From Linanthus parryae (taxonomy: Eukaryota; Streptophyta; Magnoliopsida; Ericales; Polemoniaceae), in the NCBI GenBank assembly GCA_023055425.1, contig JALGPY010000004.1, forward strand, positions 57,125,718-57,189,717: a stretch of DNA of 64,000 bases, given 5' to 3'. Positions 30,750 to 43,190 of the stretch are shown piece by piece (position 1 is the stretch's first letter; each line of letters begins with the position of its first letter). Below the pieces are notes generated by a model. The model was not told where the DNA came from, did not search any database, and worked only from the letters and a program-made list of their open reading frames with translations. The translations under genes and the position numbers were made by a program.

Positions 30750-31084
30750 GGCGATGCCTAAAGGACCATAGCAACTTAGAAAATGAGTTCAAGGACGGGT
30801 GTGGTACGTTCTATCTGAGGTGAAAGTCTAATATAGGCAATAAGAAGAACTGTTAGGGGAACCATACCCGCAAACTAAGAAGAGTACATCGGAAACTTGT
30901 CTCCTTATTCCATGCCACTGAGACTTTTGACTACGAATGTTTGACCATCGACCTAGTTGGCAACACATCAGGGAACACAGCATAGATATTGTAACCCCTA
31001 ATTTATAATGCTTAGATACGTGTTACCATTAGCCTTTCCCTGAGTGAACTAATCTAACTGCGCTATTGTAATAGGAACTCGAAA

Positions 31085-34000
31085 ATGTCGGCAGCAAGGA
31101 GGAGCGCCCAAATGGAGGAACTACTCATACACTATTGTGATCTCGTTGCGCGGAGAGAAGAGAAAGAACAAAGAGAAGAGAGGGAAAGAGAAGAGAGAGA
31201 ACAAAGGGAACATGTCGGGACAAACTGGGCTAAGAGAGTTGCCGAGAGAAACCCAACCTACTACCTGGGGCAAGAGGACCCAGTAACCCTCGAGAACTGG
31301 ATCCGAAAAATGGAGAAAATCCTGATCTCTGTCGGTTGCCCACCCGACCAAAAGGTGGATATAGTGGCACTCTACCTCGACGAAGAGGCAGATACCTGGT
31401 GGACCCTCAATAAGGACAGGTTGATGGCCCATGGTAACCTTGACTGGGAAACATTTGTGGAAGCACTGAGGGAACGCTTCTATCCCTTCCATGTTAGGGA
31501 CCTGAAGTATGAAGAGTTTTTGACCCTGAAGCAAGGCAACATGACGGTGTCGGAATACTACAGTAAGTTCACAGAATTGTCGCGCTTTGCCGGGGCACTG
31601 GTGGAAACTGAAGAATTGAAGGTCAGACGCTTCGTCAAAGGACTTCGCTACGGCATCCAGAGGGACGTGATTCCTGCTAGGAGTGCTAACCTAAGGGAGG
31701 CGTACGAAGTAGCAGCTCTCATTGGGGAAGTCGAGGGAGTGCAAGGGAATCGGGCCAACAAGAGGAAGGAGGAAGAAGTAAACAACTCCAAGGAACACAA
31801 CCATGCGAACAAGAGGTCCAAACCCAACACATCCGAGGGATACCGTGGAATGAACCGCACTAACTTCGGGAACTACAACACTGACGCCAACGGACGACCC
31901 CGTCACTACCATTGCAAGCAATGTGGTAGAGACCACCCTGGAGTTGACTGCGAAGGAAAGACCGTGGAATGTTTCTACTGTAAGAAGCGTGGCCACCGAG
32001 TGTTTGAGTGTAACGCTAAGAAAGCTGATCTCCAGAATGGTAGGGCAGGAGGGAGCGGATACCCGAGACAGAACCAGGGAAACCCTCGCCCGAACTACCA
32101 GCATGGAAACAAGTACCCACCTAACAATAACCAATTCGGAGGAAATGGTTGTGGAAACATCAACAATCAGGCAGGGAAAACCCAAGGGAACAACTACAAC
32201 GCACCTGCAGGAAGCAACAACCGGAATGCCCAACCAGCTGGGAACGGGAGCAATAACAACAAGGGGAACGGAAACCCGAGGAGCGCGGGGCAAATCTATG
32301 CCATGAACCAGACGGAAGCAGACGCTGCGACGAACGTGGTTACTGGTACATTCTTGGTTCACAACACTCCTGCTTACGTACTCTTTGATAGTGGAGCATC
32401 CTATTCTTTCATATCGTCATCTCTTGCTAGAAAACTAGGACTTCAATCCTCTCCTATGAACCCTGTGTCTATATCTACACCTGCAAAACGGGTAGTAAAT
32501 TGTGATTCCATCATAAGGGGAGTAGTCATAACCATCCAGAAAAGTGAGATACCCACTGACTTAATTCTCTTCGACCTACAAAACCTTGACGTTATCCTAG
32601 GAATGGACTGGCTAGGAAAACACCATGCTCATATCGATTGTCGTAACCAAAAGGTAAGCCTTAGAGGACCAGATGGGAATAGAATCTCTCACATAGGAAT
32701 CACCGAGAAACCCAATGTCAAGATTGTGTCTGCACTTTCTGTAGTTAAAGCCATAAGTAAGGGTCACCAAGCCTATCTATGTTCTGTACGAGACGATAGT
32801 GTGGGAACGATGAAACTTGAGGACATCCCAGTTGTTCATGAGTTTCCCGATGTATTTCCCGACGAGATTCCAGGAATGCCACCTCAAAGAGCCGTCGAGT
32901 TTACCATCGACCTTGTACCAGGGACAGGACCGATCTGCAAAGCACCTTATAGGATGGCGCCAGTAGAGCTAGAAGAGTTGAAGGAACAACTAAGGGAGCT
33001 TTTGGATAAGGGGTATATCAAGCCGAGTGTTTCACCATGGGGGGCACCAGTCTTGTTTGTCAAGAAGAAGGATGGTAGTTTAAGACTGTGCATTGATTAC
33101 AGGGAGCTTAACAATGTGACCGTCAAAAACCGATACCCACTCCCAAGGATAGATGACCTCTTTGACCAGCTACAGGGAGCCGATACCTTTTCCAAGATCG
33201 ACTTAAGGTCAGGTTATCACCAGTTAAGGGTAGCCGAGAAGGACATCCCTAAGACTGCCTTTAGAACCAGATATGGGCATTACGAGTTCACTGTTATGCC
33301 TTTTGGTCTAACAAATGCTCCTGCTGTATTCATGGATGTGATGAACCGGGTCATGAAACCTTACTTGGACCGCTTTGTGGTAGTGTTCATTGATGACATT
33401 TTGGTGTACTCTAAGGGGAAAGAAGAACACAAGGAACACCTTAGAGCAGTTTTGCAAACCCTGAGGCAAGAACAGTTGTATGCTAAGTTCTCCAAGTGCG
33501 AATTTTGGCTGGATAGGGTACCTTTCTTGGGACACATAATATCTAAGGAGGGTATTTCTGTAGACCCAGGAAAGATAACCGCTGTTAGGGATTGGCAACG
33601 ACCCAAGAGTGCAACAGACATCCGTAGTTTCTTGGGACTAGCAGGTTATTACCGGAGATTCGTGAAGGATTTTTCCAAAATAGCCAGACCACTGACCAAT
33701 CTGATGAAGAAAACCACCAAATACCATTGGGATGAGAAATGTGAGGAAGCCTTCCAAACCCTAAAAGAAAGGCTAACCACAGCACCTATTCTGACCCTAC
33801 CATCAGAGTCGAGGGAGTTTGAGGTCTATAGTGATGCTTCGAAACACGGGTTAGGATGTGTTCTAATGCAAGAAGGGAAGGTGATTGCATATGCTTCACG
33901 ACAGCTAAAATCTTATGAGGAGAATTACCCAACTCATGACCTAGAGCTAGCCGCGATTGTCCACGCGTTGAAAATTTGGAGACACTACCTTTATGGTGCA

Positions 34001-34234
34001 ACCTGTAAGATTTTCACCGACCACAAAAGCCTTAAGTATTTGTTTACCCAAAAGGACTTGAACATGAGGCAAAGGAGATGGTTGGATTTGATCAAGGACT
34101 ATGAACTGCAAATCCAATACCATGAAGGAAAGGCAAATGTAGTTGCAGACGCCTTAAGCAGAAAGACGAGCCATACCATCAATGCGTTAAGAATCTTACC
34201 GAGGGAGTTGCGCAATGACATTCAGAAACTATGA
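31085..34234 (+). CDS. Tekay-type gag-protease-RT-RNase H polyprotein
   Basis: 1049 codons. The gag domain is about residues 55-210 ([38 protein letters not shown]). Two zinc knuckles follow: [13 protein letters not shown] and [14 protein letters not shown] (first Cys about 296). Protease has DSGAS at Asp435. RT starts near 600; [14 protein letters not shown] carries the first catalytic Asp and VFIDDILVY the pair Asp770/Asp771. RNase H has [10 protein letters not shown] with Asp917. All catalytic residues seen are intact. The frame ends at TGA 34232-34234, and the same frame goes on as integrase, so TGA probably replaced CGA. The ATG at 31085 begins a charged helix as in related gags. Confidence 0.95.
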   Translation: MSAARRSAQMEELLIHYCDLVARREEKEQREEREREEREQREHVGTNWAKRVAERNPTYYLGQEDPVTLENWIRKMEKILISVGCPPDQKVDIVALYLDEEADTWWTLNKDRLMAHGNLDWETFVEALRERFYPFHVRDLKYEEFLTLKQGNMTVSEYYSKFTELSRFAGALVETEELKVRRFVKGLRYGIQRDVIPARSANLREAYEVAALIGEVEGVQGNRANKRKEEEVNNSKEHNHANKRSKPNTSEGYRGMNRTNFGNYNTDANGRPRHYHCKQCGRDHPGVDCEGKTVECFYCKKRGHRVFECNAKKADLQNGRAGGSGYPRQNQGNPRPNYQHGNKYPPNNNQFGGNGCGNINNQAGKTQGNNYNAPAGSNNRNAQPAGNGSNNNKGNGNPRSAGQIYAMNQTEADAATNVVTGTFLVHNTPAYVLFDSGASYSFISSSLARKLGLQSSPMNPVSISTPAKRVVNCDSIIRGVVITIQKSEIPTDLILFDLQNLDVILGMDWLGKHHAHIDCRNQKVSLRGPDGNRISHIGITEKPNVKIVSALSVVKAISKGHQAYLCSVRDDSVGTMKLEDIPVVHEFPDVFPDEIPGMPPQRAVEFTIDLVPGTGPICKAPYRMAPVELEELKEQLRELLDKGYIKPSVSPWGAPVLFVKKKDGSLRLCIDYRELNNVTVKNRYPLPRIDDLFDQLQGADTFSKIDLRSGYHQLRVAEKDIPKTAFRTRYGHYEFTVMPFGLTNAPAVFMDVMNRVMKPYLDRFVVVFIDDILVYSKGKEEHKEHLRAVLQTLRQEQLYAKFSKCEFWLDRVPFLGHIISKEGISVDPGKITAVRDWQRPKSATDIRSFLGLAGYYRRFVKDFSKIARPLTNLMKKTTKYHWDEKCEEAFQTLKERLTTAPILTLPSESREFEVYSDASKHGLGCVLMQEGKVIAYASRQLKSYEENYPTHDLELAAIVHALKIWRHYLYGATCKIFTDHKSLKYLFTQKDLNMRQRRWLDLIKDYELQIQYHEGKANVVADALSRKTSHTINALRILPRELRNDIQKL

Positions 34235-34936
34235 ATTGAAATCAATAAGAACGGAGCAAGGGAAGAAGTGTTGTGCAATTTAGTAGCCACCCTAGACATC
34301 TTTGAAGAAATTAGAAAAGGACAACCAGGAGATGTAAAGCTAGAAAGGATCAGGAAGAAGATCGAGGATGGATCGACCAAGGACTTCCGAGTACACGACG
34401 ATGGGAGCATAAGGTACAAAGAGAGATGTTGTGTACCCCAGAAGTGTACGGAGGTTAAGGAACGACTAATGAAGGAAGCCCACAACACGCCATATTCAGT
34501 CCATCCAGGAGGTGATAAATTGTACAAGGACCTGAAGAAGCAGTTCTGGTGGCCAAGGATGAAGAACGAAGTTGCAGAGTTTGTAGCTCGATGCCTCACT
34601 TGCCAAAAGGTGAAGTTCGAACACAAGAGGAAAGGAGGTTTGGTGCAACCTTTAGAAGTACCCATGTGGAAATGGGATTCCATCTCGATGGACTTTGTGA
34701 CTGCTTTGCCAGTGACGAAGAATGGCCTCAACCAGATTTGGGTTGTGGTGGACAGATTGACAAAGACGGCAAGGTTCATCCCAATGAAAGACACTTGGGA
34801 TATGGAACAGCGAGCGGACGCATACATTAAAAATATCGTTCGATACCATGGAGTGCCAAAGGACATCGTGTCAGACCGAGACCCAAACTTTCTGTCACAT
34901 TTCTGGCAAGCATTACAGAAAGCCTTAGGAACTTAG
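34235..34936 (+). pseudogene. Tekay-type integrase, N-terminal half
   Basis: Continues in the polyprotein frame after TGA 34232-34234 and ends at TAG 34934-34936. It has the H-x-H / C-x2-C zinc domain (HNTPYSVHPGG ... CLTCQKVK), the first catalytic Asp in SISMDFVTALP and the second in IVSDRDPNF. Integrase inserts the cDNA into the chromosome. The TAG replaces a Gln or similar codon (GT-x-LKF block), consistent with a C-to-T change. Confidence 0.9.
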
Positions 34937-35608
34937 CTAAAGTTCAGTACCGCTTTCCACCCAGCTACTGATGGACAGACAGAACGAACCATACAGACCC
35001 TGGAGGATATGCTACGAGCATGTGTCATGGATTTCCAAGGTTCTTGGGTAGACCGGTTGCCACTAATAGAGTTCTCGTACAACAACAGTTACCACGCAAG
35101 TATAGGGATGGCACCCTATGAGGCACTGTACGGGCGAAAATGTAGGACACCCTTGTGTTGGAACGACATCAGCGAGACGCTAGTATTAGGGCCACAAATG
35201 ATTGAGGAGATGATGAGTCAGGTCAGAATCATCCAACAGCGGATGAAAGCAGCTCAGGATCGACAGAAGTCTTATGCTGACCAGAAACGAAGACCCGTGG
35301 AGTTTCAGGTTGGAGAAAAGGTCTTCCTGAAGGTATCACCGACCAAAGGAGTCTCTCGTTTCAATCAGAAAGGAAAACTCAGTCCCAAGTTCATCGGTCC
35401 CTACGACGTACTGGACAGGATAGGAGAAGTAGCCTACCGCCTAGATCTTCCTTCCAATTTAGGTCGAGTCCATAATGTCTTCCATGTGTCTCAACTTAAG
35501 AAATACATTCCAGACCCATCACATATCCTAGATCCTGAACCCTTGGAATTAGACCCTATTCCTACATCCGAAGAACATCCTGTTAAAAATCCTAGACTCA
35601 AAAACTAG
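34937..35608 (+). pseudogene. Tekay-type integrase, C-terminal half with GPY/F motif
   Basis: Same frame after TAG. FHPATDGQTERTIQTLEDML holds the catalytic Glu; then [20 protein letters not shown], a Lys/Arg-rich block and the GPY/F domain (FIGPYDVLDRIGEVAYRLDL). [13 protein letters not shown] leads to the linker before the tail. The frame ends at TAG (35606-35608) because of a one-base shift in an A run near 35584. Confidence 0.9.
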
Positions 35609-35740
35609 AAAGACTCGTACCACGTCAACCACGTTAGTCAAAGTGTTATGGAACAGTCATCTGACTGAAAATGTCACCTGGGAAGCTGAAGCCGACATGA
35701 AACAACGATATCCACACTTATTTGACCAGGTACTAACTCG
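35585..35740 (+). pseudogene. Frameshifted chromodomain-like tail
   Basis: In the neighbouring frame after an A-run indel (about 35584-35588) comes the conserved end of Tekay/Del integrases: LVKVLWNSHLTENVTWEAEA then RYPHLF. This CR-type chromodomain region is thought to guide insertion to heterochromatin. The frameshift removes it from the integrase here. Confidence 0.8.
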
Positions 35741-35890
35741 AGTGACGAGGACGTCACTCCTTTAAGGGGGAGGAGATCGTCGCACTTTTATTGTCACTCG
35801 TTCATACTACATTACATACATTGCATTCTTATCATTACATTTACCTCTATGAGATATTATCTTTGCGCTTCGAGGACGAAGCTTGATCTT

Positions 35891-35903
35891 AAGGAGGGAA
35901 GGA
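35891..35903 (+). other. Polypurine tract of young Tekay element
   Basis: AAGGAGGGAAGGA immediately before the 3' LTR. Confidence 0.9.
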
Positions 35904-38365
35904 TGAAACAACCCGAAATTTAATTGCGTATTTTAAGAATAAATATGCATGTTTTATGGTAATATAGAGTGTAAACTGACATCTTGACCTTAATATTTGG
36001 TGGTATTATTTTTATAATGCTAAGTTCTAATAAAAATAACATGGTGCTATATGTCTACCACAATAATATTTGATAACGTGTACACTATTATAGTATCACA
36101 TATTTTACGCGGCAACTTTTATCGTGCTATTCCTATTATTACGGTACAATCACCACACCCAATTATTTACAACATGTCGGTAACATTTCTTCTGCAAGTC
36201 TTCATCTGCAACAAAGAAAATATAGTCAAATATTTATTTCCACAAAATATGGATCTTGCCAGATGAAAATAATTCACATTCACCTTCCTACAATTATTCA
36301 CCTACATTTACTATTCTTTTCTTTATTTTTCTACCTATAAATAGCCATACAACTCCATGACTCCTCCACGGCAACTTCAAGCTCCATAGCCACCGCCACC
36401 ATCATCCTCACTGTCAACACCAACTCTTCCATCTCCAACACCAACACCACTTCCACCAACACAACTCATTCACCTTACCAAGAAAACACCATAGCCACCA
36501 AGTGTGTTACCTTCCCGAGAGCTTCACGTAACCACCCCATCCACCAATACCACCAACGACCACCGTTTGAGTCACGGCTACTACTAATCATTCCGTGACA
36601 CTCCAAAGACTCATTCTCAACCATCCGTAGAGACTCACGAGGTCCCAAAAGCTCATTCCATTTCACCGCCTACTTTAGCGAAAAATCGGTACAACTTCCT
36701 TACCTTACTTCGCATTCAACATATTCTTGCATATTCTTGCTCACACATGTCTCTAGAGTCATCCATGTTAATTTGGTCGAAAATGGAACGTTAGAAATCG
36801 TCGTAGCTAATTATTTCATATTTTGGGGTAGTAGTTGTCTTTAACAATTACTTTCAGTCAATTTTTTAGGAATTAAACGCTCTAAAAAGAGCAGTGTTTG
36901 AAACTACCGTCCATATATTTTTACATAAAAATGATAATTAGTGTCCCGAGAACCACCCACGTTATTTTCGTCGAAATCGGAAAAGTAAAAAAAAATAATA
37001 ATATTTTGTAATGGGGTTAAAGTGTCTTTTAAGAAACTAGCAACAACTTGTTTTTGAGAATTTGATTACTTTAAGGGTAAAAGTGCTATTTCCTACCCTA
37101 CCCATACTTTACTATAAGTACAAATGACTACCCTTGTTTTATTTTAGTACTTGGTTAGTAAACTAAGGTTAATTAAAATTAGGACTAGTGGTTAGCATAT
37201 AAATAATTAGAGTTATTAAACTAAGATTAAGACGTGTAGATTAGTATTAGTTTAGTAATTAAATAAATAAATAAATATTAACTATTTTGGACCAATAAAA
37301 ATGTCATAAGATTTTAATTAGAGGAACAGCGTTAAGACTTAAGTAGGTCACGTGCCTAATCATTAACTAGGATCAACACGCATATCATACATATTATATT
37401 AGCACTTGCATATTAAGCGATTAAGTGTTAATTAGGGTTTATCCTTATTTGTAGACACCGACTTTACCGACGAAGGCTACGTCGAGTACATTTGAACCAC
37501 AAACGGACGTGTAGGTGAGTTCGTAGGCTCAACCCTTACTCTCAAAACGCGTGTTTAACTATAATGCCTCTACTTGCTTTGACTTGGATATTAAATGTTT
37601 TTAAATCATGTTTACTTAATACTTGTGTTTACTAAATATTTCATTTCGTTAATTGATCTACATTCTTTAACACGTTCAAATTAAATATTTCGGGAAGTTT
37701 ACATGGTTGACCAAGCAAAGCTTGGGACTTAATATGGTAGACCAAGCAAGGCTTGGGACATGAGTCGAAGGTGACTCTATGAGTACCCCTGGGGCACATT
37801 AGCACAGGGTAAGGCTCTAGTACTACTCTCTTGGGACAAAAGCTTCCCTCGTAGGGGGTGTCGACACTTAAGGTCTAGTTGCCGAGGTGGAATTGGTTCG
37901 GACACGCGAATTACTTCGTCGTCCACACTGGATACGATATTGGTTATGGATCATCCTGATTAAATAATTAAACTGCTTTTTCGGAATAAATAAATTTGGA
38001 ATAACTTGTTGTGCCTCATTCTTGTTTACGCGTTGTGATACGTTCTCGCTCAGTTTTCACTGACTTTTCAACTGTGGTGTCCTTGTTTTGTAAAACCACC
38101 ACAGGAGAGGCCTACGCTGGGGATGGGAACGTCGAGTACTAGCGCAAGCATCACCTAGCCTAAATAAAGTAGTAATCTCACTATTTTCCGCTGTTTGTAA
38201 GATATTGGTTTGTAATAACTCTGAACAAGGTTGTGAACGCTTTCATGTATTGAAGTATGTTTTTCTGAATCCGAAGCAAAGATCCTTTTTCCTGATCATG
38301 GTGGGTAACTCTCCATGAGAAGGGCACGCCCAGACTTTCAGTAATGAAAATTTGGGGGTGTTACA
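35904..38365 (+). repeat. 3' LTR of young Tekay element
   Basis: 2462 bp, near-identical to 26326-28787 (offset 9578). Its TATA box is at 36336-36344. TSD TCATC follows. Confidence 0.95.
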
Positions 38366-38370
38366 TCATC

Positions 38371-39280
38371 AGTATGTGATTCAAAATGATTCAAAATCCT
38401 ATCTGAATCTCCATTGTAGTATCTGAATTTTCACATCTATATTGTTCGTTTCATCATTCACGAATTCGTTAGATCAATCGCCAATTGTTAGTAGACATCA
38501 TTTTGATAGATTATGGGTGGAACCCTAGGCAAAGAGGGGATGTGTAATATCGTTTTGGGTGACCCAGTAACCTTAGTGTGTGGGTATTAACCTTTTTTAG
38601 AGTGAGTAACCTCTAGACTTTGAATTTAATTGAAGACCGGATCGTTAACTAGATGATCCTAGGTATTAAACTATGTAGATAATGATGAATTTTCGTATAA
38701 CATCATTTAAAAGTGTTGTATTTGGCAGGATTTGTGACTAGTAAATTTTGAAAAAAGGGTAACTTCTGTTACCGGAAGCGGAGTTCTATTCCGTTTGATG
38801 GTAGACTTAATTTTTTAGAATGTTTTGGAACTAACGAGACTATTATTGGCTTGATAAAAGTTTGGGAAGTTTGGATAATAGATTAGTGAAGTTATGGTAG
38901 GTTATGTACATATTAAGTTATGGGTTTTTTAATGAAAAGTTTTAGGTTGTGTTTTGGTGTAAGATTTGAAGGGTGTTCTAGAGACCTAAAACCAAACATT
39001 TTAGTATCATTATATTGTTAAGTAGGCATTGCGAATTTATTTTAGTATTGTCTTTTGATTTGTGAATTATTAATTTGTAGGCAACGAATTCGTTGACGAA
39101 TGATACTTCGACTATTACTAAGAGTTGTTTGTTTTTTCTTGTGATTCAAGGTAAGTTGGTATGCCAACCGTTGAGCCTTATCTCTTTTCATGTCTACACG
39201 ATTTTTCATATACATCTCAAAATGTGTTTCATGCTTACATGTTTTACTTGAAAGTTGATTTTTACTTGAAGTATTCTTTT
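38371..39280 (+). repeat. Tekay-like LTR-D, segment 2
   Basis: Sequence between the young Tekay element and the SIRE-type copia. It shares blocks with the Tekay LTR (GGCAACGAATTCGTTGACGA compared with the Tekay LTR ACCGACTTTACCGACGAAGG). The frame at 39161-39406 crosses into the copia LTR and is not a gene. It ends with CTTTT (39276-39280), the copia target duplication. Confidence 0.6.
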
Positions 39281-40542
39281 TGTAAAGTCAATGCAGGTTC
39301 AAGACTTGAAATAGCTTGTCTATTTCAAGGCCTTGAAATAGCTTTCAAAGCCTTGAAACTGAATGAGCTTTATATGCATGAACTTAGGAGGAGTTTCTAT
39401 ACTTGATTCAACTCCTAAACCACTGTGCATGATTAGATGATACTTGATGATGAACGACAAAGTATTTATACACAGTTTACAGGATCTAACATCATCTGTT
39501 TGACTCAGTTATGCACGGATATTGTGTTTCCTATTTTATAGGAACTTTTTTCCTATTTTATAGGAACTTGTTTCCTAACTTATGTTTTGCAGAAATGGAA
39601 ACTACTTGATGACTTGATTTTTTGATTGATCTGTTATGGTTTAACGCCTCTCAACAGACTTCCAACTAGATCAAATCAATATCTTGAAAGATACTGAACT
39701 ACTAGTCGTTGGAAGAAGCTATTAGAAGAGTCAAGATTTGAAGCAAATATTCAGTAAAGTTTGTTGAGAAGATTCTGAAGATATTAAATTCAAACCAAGT
39801 GTTTAAAAGGAGAACTGCTGAAGTAATTCGATAGAGAACTACACAGAAAATTGGCAGAGACACTCAAAAAATCAAGGAATGACAAGCAACAAAGAAGCAG
39901 ATTCATCTCACTCAATCCAAGCCTCCAAAGGACACTGCATACTTACTGAAATTTAATTTCCTGTGTTCTTCTTTTTATGAACTTCATTTGTATATCATTT
40001 TGCTAATACTTCTAGTTCTCATTCTCAAGGATTGTTCAAGGTGAACAATAGATAATTCTTAGTTAATCAGATAGCTAGATCAGGTACTAGATAGGTTAGT
40101 GAGAACCACAAGCTGTAACAGAGTAAGGCATCTCTTTGTGCTTGATATATATGGCTTAGTTGTTGCTTAATAAGAATTGTGTTGAAAATCCTATAGGGAG
40201 AAGATCCCTGGTAGAGACGTACGTCCAAGTGGACTGAACTCTATATATCTTGTGTATCTTGCATTTACTTTTCAGTTACATACTTAGAACTTTTGCAGCA
40301 TTCAAAACAGTTTCATTTCAAGGGTTTGAAACTCATTTCAACGCCTTGAGATAGACTTATTCTTTTCATACTCTAACTGTTTTCATTCCAAGGGCTTGAA
40401 ACTCATTTCAAGGCCTTGAATCTCTTTACAAATCTTTTGAAACCACTATTCTTGCAAAGTCAGGCAAAAGTCTGCATAATCTATTCAATTCCCCCCTTCT
40501 AGAGTATTTATCATGTATTTCTACCTACTGTACACCACTTCA
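39281..40542 (+). repeat. 5' LTR of SIRE-type copia
   Basis: 1262 bp. It is longer than the 3' copy, partly by a local duplication (TCCTATTTTATAGGAACTT twice near 39530-39570). It contains the palindrome at 39323-39338 and variants at 39343-39358, 40316-40331, 40336-40351 and 40406-40421. Confidence 0.9.
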
Positions 40543-40544
40543 AT

Positions 40545-40556
40545 TGGTATTACAAC
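40545..40556 (+). other. Degraded primer binding site
   Basis: TGGTATTACAAC at the position where the other copy has TGGTATCAGAGC; the 3' half has diverged. Confidence 0.6.
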
Positions 40557-40592
40557 TTGTATCACTGCATAGATTTAAACATCTTGTGATTA

Positions 40593-42103
40593 TGAGTACC
40601 ATAGGTCATGGTGGTTTCTTTCAGGGAAGAGCTGCTGAGAGACCTCCTATCTTATGTGGAGAAATTTTGTCCATTGGAAAGCTTTGATGAAAATGTTCAT
40701 CATTGATCAAGATATGGAACTCTGGATTATCATCCGGAATGGTCCTCATACTTTCTACACAGAGAAGGATGTGATTAGAACTCCCAAATCTGAAGACTCT
40801 CTTTCTTCATCTGAGTTAGAAAATTTTTAAAAAAATTATAAATCTATGAATCTCTTATATTGTGCTTTGAGTGCAGATGAATTTAACAGGATCTCAAGTT
40901 GCAAGACTGCCAAGGAGATATGGGATAACCTTGTGGTAACCATTGAAGGAACCATCCAAGTCAAGCAAACCAAGATCAACATATATCTCAGGCAATGTGA
41001 GCTGTTCAAGATGAATGGAGATGAGTCAATCAAAGACATGTTCAAAAGATTCACTGACATTGTCAACAACCTTGATTAATGGGGAAAGCACATTTCCAAT
41101 GAAGAAAAGGTTAGAAAGATTCTGAGAAGTATTCCAAAGTCAAAATGGGAACCAAAGACTACTGCTATTGAGGAAGCTCAAGATCTCTCATCACTTCAAC
41201 TTTATGACCTACAAGGGAAGCTCCTTACACATGAGATATCCATGAATGAAGTGGATGGAGACCTATCCGAAAAGTGTAAAGAAGAATGAGCCATTTCAAA
41301 GTCTTGAAACTGAAGATGATGATGAAGATCCAATTACCTTAATTTCAAAAGCCTTGACCAGAATTCTTAAAATGAAGAATAGCTTTGGAAACAAGGACTT
41401 CAAAAGAGATAGACATAGATCCTCTAGTAGCAAAGACTACAAAGGCAAATCTTCTTCACGTGGTAATAAGCTTAAAGCCAATAATTGCTTTGAGTGTGGT
41501 GATGCAGGAAACTTGATCAGAGACTGTCCACACAAGAAAAGCAAGAACATTCAGAATAAAGATCATGATAGAAGAAAGAAAGCTATGATAGCTTCATGGA
41601 GTGATTCAGAAACATCAACTGACTCTAAATCTGAAGAAGGAAAGTGCCAACCTATGCTTTATGGCCAATCATGATGAAAGTTCTGAAAAGAACATTGAGG
41701 TAATGGTAAACGGCTTGATTTCAAAACCAACAGAAACCCTCTCTGATTATCTTAGAACAATGATTTTAAATGAAGAGGACTATCTGAAAGAAATTAGAGT
41801 TTTGAAGAAAAAGTTCATGAGAAAGCAAAAGAGAACTTACATCTTGTTTGCCAGAATCAGAATCTTGAAATCTCTCAGAAGAAAACAGACAGTAATTTCA
41901 AGGCCTTGAAAACCAGTTTCAAAGCCTTGAAAACACAAGTCAAGGAGGTAGTCACTAAGAACTCTCTCTTGAGTGACAGCATTGTTAATCTAAGACATCA
42001 AGTTGATGAATTGAATAAACAAAAGACTACTCTGACTGAGAAACTCAAGAATCTGAATCGGTCAAAACAAAACTTGCAGGCTCAGAACACAACTGGAACT
42101 TGA
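40593..42103 (+). pseudogene. SIRE-type gag
   Basis: Starts near ATG 40593 (STIGHGGFFQGRAAERPP, matching the gag start of the minus-strand copy). The UBN2-type domain is at 40846-41079 (CKTAKEIWDNL, MNGDESIKDMFKRF), ended by TAA. A zinc knuckle is at about 41486-41530, but its His has become Asn (CFECGDAGNLIRDC). A C-terminal coiled coil is at 41906-42103 (LRHQVDELNKQKTTLTEKLK). The sequence at 41896-41932 encodes FKALKTSFKALKT, the palindrome repeated twice in coding DNA. Several frameshifts. Confidence 0.85.
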
Positions 42104-42229
42104 TTCTTGGAGGTAGCTTAAAGTCTGTTCACAAAACTTGTATTGGATACAATCCAAATTTTCCAAAGAAGAAAAATACCATATTTGTGAAAGCTGTGCA
42201 AAACATCTCCTAAATGCCATTACTGCAGT

Positions 42230-43167
42230 AAGATTGGTCATGTTAAGATGACTTGTCCTTTTTTAGAAAAGACCCTCACATAATGAGGAACACTTTTCCC
42301 TTCTAATCAAAGGACAAGTTAGACAGATTTTAGTTCCTAAAGGGGTTAGACCACCCAACATGGTTGACCCTGAATATGAATCAAAATTTAGCACTTGGTC
42401 TAACAGCTGGGTAAGGCAGTGAATGGTGTTTGCAGGGTGTCACCAAGATCAAAGAGCGAAAATGGTTTAGTGTTAGTGGTTGCTAAAGACATATGAGTGG
42501 AAACAGATCTCAATTCTCAGAACTGAAAGAGCAATCAGAATGATCAGGAAAATGCAACATTCTTGGTATTGGTAATGTTGGTACAAATTCTGAAAATTCT
42601 ATTTCTGATGTATATCTAGTTGATGGCTTGAAATTTAATCTGCTTGGTGTATCTCAACTTTGTGACAATGGAAACAAGGTTATTTTTTCTATAGAGAAAT
42701 GTGTTGTGTAAAATGAGAAATCTGGCAATTGCATCCTCACAGCCTCTAGATCAAACAATGTTTATACTTTTCAAACTAACAAAGTTGCAGGTGAAAACTT
42801 GAAGTGTCTCAAGGCCTTGTAAGAAGATTTAAAGCTTTGACACAGAAAGTTGGGACACATTATCTTGCATACCTTAAATAAGTTAGTTTCCAAGAACTTA
42901 GTAAGAGTTCTACCCTCTATCAAGTTGAGAGATGAAGAAGTATGCAAAGCATGTTCACAAGGCAAGAAAACAAGAAGCTCATTCATGCCAAAGAACTTTG
43001 TAAGTACTACCAGACCCATTGAACTATTGCATATGGATCTCTGTGGTCCTATGAGAACTCCAACTCCAAAGGGTAAGAAGTACATGCTTGTTATTGTAGA
43101 TGATTTCTCTAGATATACTTGGGTTATGTTTCTTAGAATAAATCTGAAAATCTCACTGAATTTTTAA
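42230..43167 (+). pseudogene. SIRE-type protease remnant and integrase N-terminal part
   Basis: Weak blocks before 42780 (VYLVDGLKFNLLGVSQLCDN) correspond to the region between protease and integrase. From 42843 the zinc-binding GAG-pre-integrase domain reads LGHIILHTLNKL...CKACSQGK, with the first zinc His now unclear. HMDLCGPMRTPTPKGKKYML carries the first catalytic Asp. It is frameshifted near 43150. Confidence 0.75.
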
Positions 43168-43190
43168 AGCTTTGTAGGGAACTTCAAACA

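Larger units (their letters stand above)
26326..38365 (+). mobile_element. Young, complete Tekay/Del-type chromovirus with extra ORFs
   Basis: 12,040 bp between direct repeats TCATC (26321-26325, 38366-38370). Both LTRs are 2462 bp; I see only three differences (27225 A/36803 G, 27704 G/37282 C, 27751 C/37329 G). Order: LTR, tRNA-Met PBS, a 152-codon sense ORF, two antisense ORFs, gag-PR-RT-RH in one frame, integrase after an in-frame TGA and TAG, GPY/F and chromodomain-like tail, polypurine tract, LTR. Lineage is from RT/IN blocks and the tail. The polyprotein is broken, so this copy is not autonomous now although it inserted recently. Confidence 0.95.
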
